Program-made: the position numbers and the translations under genes
Shown: positions 61,742-64,000 of the stretch, piece by piece
Position numbering within the stretch: the first letter of the stretch is position 1
How the letters are laid out: the number at the start of each line of letters is the position of its first letter
NCBI GenBank assembly: GCA_021323865.1
Contig: JAJPKF010000019.1
Coordinates: 1-64,000, forward strand
From: Pseudomonadota bacterium
GTDB lineage: Bacteria; Chloroflexota; UBA5177; JAJPKF01
Direction of reading: 5' to 3'
Length of the DNA: 64,000 nucleotides
Notes under the pieces: generated by a model
The model's input: the letters and a program-made list of their open reading frames with translations, nothing else
Told to the model about the DNA's origin: nothing
The model's database searches: none

Positions 61742-61850
61742 GATGCCTTCCCAAACGTCGGCTGGGGGCGCAGATTCAACCGTATACTGGGCTTGAGCCA
61801 TGCGGCGATGCATGGCGATGGCGGGCGCCGGTACGGAGGGACCCTACCCG

Positions 61851-63278
61851 GTGAAGACACTCTTTCTCAATCCGCCGTCCTTTGAAGGGTTCGACGGTGG
61901 GGCCGGCTCACGATATCAGGCACGTCGTGAGATCAAGTCATTCTGGTATCCGACCTGGCTTGCCCAGCCCGCCGCCTTGGTTCCGGACAGCACGCTGATT
62001 GACGCTCCCCCTCATGACATCGGCGTGGAGGAGGCGCTTTCCGCCGCCTGCGCCCACGACTTGACCATTGTCCACACCAGCACGCCAACGCTGCGCAACG
62101 ACATCAAGTTCGTCAAAGAGCTCAAAGCACGGAAGCCCGAGGCCTTGGTGGGCTTCGTCGGGGCCCATGTTGCTGTTCTCCCTGAGCAGACCTTGGGCGC
62201 CTGCGCCGAGCTGGACTTCGTCACGGGCCGGGAGTTCGACTTCACCATAAAGGAGATTGCCCAAGGCGCCGACCTGAAGGACGTCTTGGGCATAACCTAT
62301 TGGGACCGAGGCAAAAAGGAAATAGTTCGGAACCCGGAACGGCCCCTGATCCAAAACATGGACGAGCTGCCGTTTGTGGTGGACGTGTACCATCGCAATC
62401 TGGACATCGAGAAGTACTACATCGGCTACCTCCAGCACCCCTACGTATCCCTGTACACCGGCCGCGGTTGTTACTCACGCTGTATCTTCTGTCTCTGGCC
62501 TCAGACGATCGGTGGTCATACCTATCGCGTGCGCAGCCCTGAGCACGTGTACGAGGAGATGAAGCGCGCGACGCAGCTCTTCCCCAACGTCAAGGAATTC
62601 TTCTTTGACGATGACACCTTCACGGACAACCGGCCAAGGGTCGAGGAGATTGCCAGGAGGTTGAAGCCTCTGGGGATCACGTGGTCCTGTAATGCTAAGG
62701 CCAATGTCCCCTATGAGACGCTCAAGGTGATGCGGGAGAACGGCTTACGTTTGCTCCTGGTCGGCTTCGAGTCCGGCAACCAGGACATTCTGAATGGGAT
62801 ACGGAAGGGCATCCGAGTCGACCGCGCCCGGGAGTTTGTCAAGAACTGCAAGAAACTGGGAATTCGTATCCACGGCACATTCATCCTCGGTTTGCCCGGC
62901 GAAACACGCCAAACCATGCGAGAGACCATGGAATACGCCCGAGAGCTGGATGTGGACACGATTCAGGTTTCACTCGCAGCACCCTATCCCGGCACCGAGC
63001 TCTATGCGCGGGCTCTCCAGAATGGCTGGCTCAAGCAGGACGCTTTGGTGGACGAGCACGGAATCCAAGACGCAACCATCGAATATCCGGACCTGTCGCG
63101 ACAGGAGATCTTCGAGGGGGTGGAGCAGTTCTACCGCCGCTTCTATATGCGGCCGGCCCCGATCCTGCGGATCGTCAAGGACATGGTGCATGATCGCGAT
63201 GAGGCTGCCCGGCGCCTGCGTGAGGGATACGAATTTCTGAAGTTCTTCATGGAGCGGCGCGAAGCAGCCGCCTCTTAG
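61851..63278 (+). CDS. hpnJ: Radical SAM protein HpnJ (hopanoid-associated)
   Basis: 475 residues from the GTG at 61851. Residues about 1-150 resemble a B12-binding domain, followed by the radical SAM cluster motif CYSRCIFC (C-x3-C-x2-C) near 206-213 in GRGCYSRCIFCLWPQTIGG. The ensemble matches the HpnJ family, which acts on the side chain of bacteriohopanepolyols (formation of the cyclitol ether head group). No squalene-hopene cyclase or other hpn gene lies in the window, so the pathway must continue outside or be elsewhere. Confidence 0.85.
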   Translation: MKTLFLNPPSFEGFDGGAGSRYQARREIKSFWYPTWLAQPAALVPDSTLIDAPPHDIGVEEALSAACAHDLTIVHTSTPTLRNDIKFVKELKARKPEALVGFVGAHVAVLPEQTLGACAELDFVTGREFDFTIKEIAQGADLKDVLGITYWDRGKKEIVRNPERPLIQNMDELPFVVDVYHRNLDIEKYYIGYLQHPYVSLYTGRGCYSRCIFCLWPQTIGGHTYRVRSPEHVYEEMKRATQLFPNVKEFFFDDDTFTDNRPRVEEIARRLKPLGITWSCNAKANVPYETLKVMRENGLRLLLVGFESGNQDILNGIRKGIRVDRAREFVKNCKKLGIRIHGTFILGLPGETRQTMRETMEYARELDVDTIQVSLAAPYPGTELYARALQNGWLKQDALVDEHGIQDATIEYPDLSRQEIFEGVEQFYRRFYMRPAPILRIVKDMVHDRDEAARRLREGYEFLKFFMERREAAAS

Positions 63279-63294
63279 GCGCCGGCCTGGGACG

Positions 63295-63666
63295 ATGACC
63301 ACCAATCTCACTCTGATCGTCGAGAACCGGCCTGGCGCCCTGGCCAATGTCTGCGATGCCATGGGCAGAGCGGGCGTGAACATCGAGGGCATCTGCTGCT
63401 TCGAGTCGCAGGGCATTGCGATCGTCCATCTGGCAGTGGAGAACGTGGCAGCGGCGCGGCGAGAGGCGGAGCACATTGGGCTGAGGGTGTACGAGGAGCG
63501 GCCGGTCGCCGTTATCGATCTTGAGGATCACCCCGGAGCCGCCGCAGAGGCACTCCGGCGGCTGGCAAATGCCCACATCAATGTGGACCTCGCCTACCTG
63601 GCAACGAGAACACGTATGGTCATCGGCACCAGTGAGGTGGAGAAGGCTCGGGCCGTTCTTCGATAG
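63295..63666 (+). CDS. Double ACT-domain protein
   Basis: 123 residues, two ACT modules: TTNLTLIVENRPGALANVCDA at the start and DHPGAAAEALRRLANAHINVD in the second half, each with the N-R/H-P-G-A ligand-binding turn. There is no enzyme domain. It is probably an amino-acid-binding regulator. It starts 16 nt after hpnJ and may be co-expressed with it. Confidence 0.82.
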   Translation: MTTNLTLIVENRPGALANVCDAMGRAGVNIEGICCFESQGIAIVHLAVENVAAARREAEHIGLRVYEERPVAVIDLEDHPGAAAEALRRLANAHINVDLAYLATRTRMVIGTSEVEKARAVLR

Positions 63667-63706
63667 GGGAACGGGCTCGCCGTCTTTGGTAAATCCAGTG
63701 GGCTCG

Positions 63707-63741
63707 CCGGAGCCCCGAAGGGTTCCGGACAGCTTTTTCTG
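63707..63741 (+). terminator. Rho-independent terminator after the ACT gene
   Basis: CCGGAGCCC and GGGTTCCGG form a 9-bp stem (one G-T pair) with a CGAA tetraloop at 63716-63719, followed by ACAGCTTTTTCTG. It closes the hpnJ-ACT transcription unit. Confidence 0.75.
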
Positions 63742-63850
63742 TGGCACACACTGTGCATTTGGCGGCTGAAATCCCGGGTACATGCCGCCGGCCGAAGCTT
63801 CGCCGACGGCCGAGATTCACTGTACCTAACGGCAGAAAGGAGAAGAGAGG

Positions 63851-64000
63851 ATGCACATCGACGAGTTTGCCGTAAGCCGCCGAAGAGCACTGTTGACCGG
63901 AGCCGGCGTCATGGCCGGTTTGGCCGGTCTCGGCGGTTCCCCGGCAGTGAGCTTCGCCGAACACGAGGACCGGAAGCATAAGGCGAAACTCCCGGTGAAA
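63851..64000 (+). CDS. Tat-exported protein, N-terminus only (cut by window edge)
   Basis: The first 50 residues are visible: ATG at 63851 after GGAGAAGAGAGG. SRRRALLTGAGVMAGLAGLGG is a twin-arginine signal followed by AVSFAEHEDRKHK, a likely cleavage region. The mature domain lies outside the window, so no function can be given. Confidence 0.75.
   Translation, partial: MHIDEFAVSRRRALLTGAGVMAGLAGLGGSPAVSFAEHEDRKHKAKLPVK

Noticed and set aside
1..64000. A defence system, biosynthetic megacluster or toxin-antitoxin pair
   Set aside because: I looked for nucleases, restriction enzymes, NRPS/PKS and paired small toxins and saw none; the accessory content is IS remnants and pseudogenes.

Overview
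The window is 64 kb of GC-rich chromosome (roughly 62-63 % GC by eye) from a free-living aerobic bacterium. Many starts are GTG or TTG, genes are packed tightly with frequent 4-nt overlaps, lipid A and outer-membrane genes are absent, and several secreted or lipoprotein genes are present. The phosphate-transport promoter region carries 11-nt direct repeats of the kind bound by PhoP in Gram-positive bacteria. My inference is an uncultured soil-type member of the Terrabacteria (Chloroflexota, Dormibacterota or a deep actinobacterial relative); the window holds no rRNA, so this cannot be fixed further.

Layout. 1-2.05 kb: wreckage of IS21-family elements (broken istA on +, broken istB on -) with an IS end and strong palindromes. 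2-11.4 kb: a phosphate island: a secreted Asp-box protein, a GAF-GGDEF cyclase, pstS diverging from pstC-pstA-pstB-phoU, and a membrane protein. 11.6-18.1 kb: uppP, a small membrane protein, a Ppx/GppA phosphatase with no ordinary start codon, rpsT, holA, an orphan SecD-P1-like exported protein, a LOG-like protein, a DivIC-like protein and an acyl-CoA dehydrogenase. 18.1-31 kb: tRNA-Met(CAU), a VOC pseudogene, a Tat-exported glycine-rich repeat protein, an M20 peptidase, a DHA2 exporter, a methyltransferase, a kinase/response-regulator pair, a cupin and a large FAD/Fe-S dehydrogenase. 31-41.8 kb: an envelope peptidase, a molybdopterin enzyme, a D-aminopeptidase, a PQQ-type propeller and the coupled run nrdR-pgeF-yggS-yggT-DUF167-hisS. 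42-52.7 kb: a possible small RNA, PAP2-gtrA-manA, a zinc-ribbon protein, metK, small unknowns, a TIM-barrel protein, an S9 peptidase and ctaA. 52.7-58 kb: two tandem secreted phosphoesterases and a secreted protein that all seem to share a DUF5666-like module. 58.2-64 kb: DoxX, an SDR, a flippase-like protein, a GT9-like protein, HpnJ, a double-ACT protein and the start of a Tat-exported protein.

How the genes work together. Phosphate scavenging is the clearest theme: Pst uptake, PhoU, secreted phosphoesterases, and a shared 11-nt repeat motif that would also place the Asp-box protein under phosphate control. Envelope work is the second: UppP, DivIC, the M23 peptidase, the D-aminopeptidase, PAP2/GtrA/ManA and the HpnJ neighbourhood.

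Most unusual observations: (i) two conserved soluble domains (Ppx/GppA and DUF167) each begin about eight codons after the stop of a small membrane-protein gene, in the +1 frame, with no ATG/GTG/TTG available; (ii) the period-11 arrays at pstC and the Asp-box gene; (iii) a possible C-rich small RNA ending in a strong terminator near 42.1 kb; (iv) a nested inverted-repeat structure at 32.1-32.2 kb; (v) an exported SecD-P1-like protein without SecD membrane segments.
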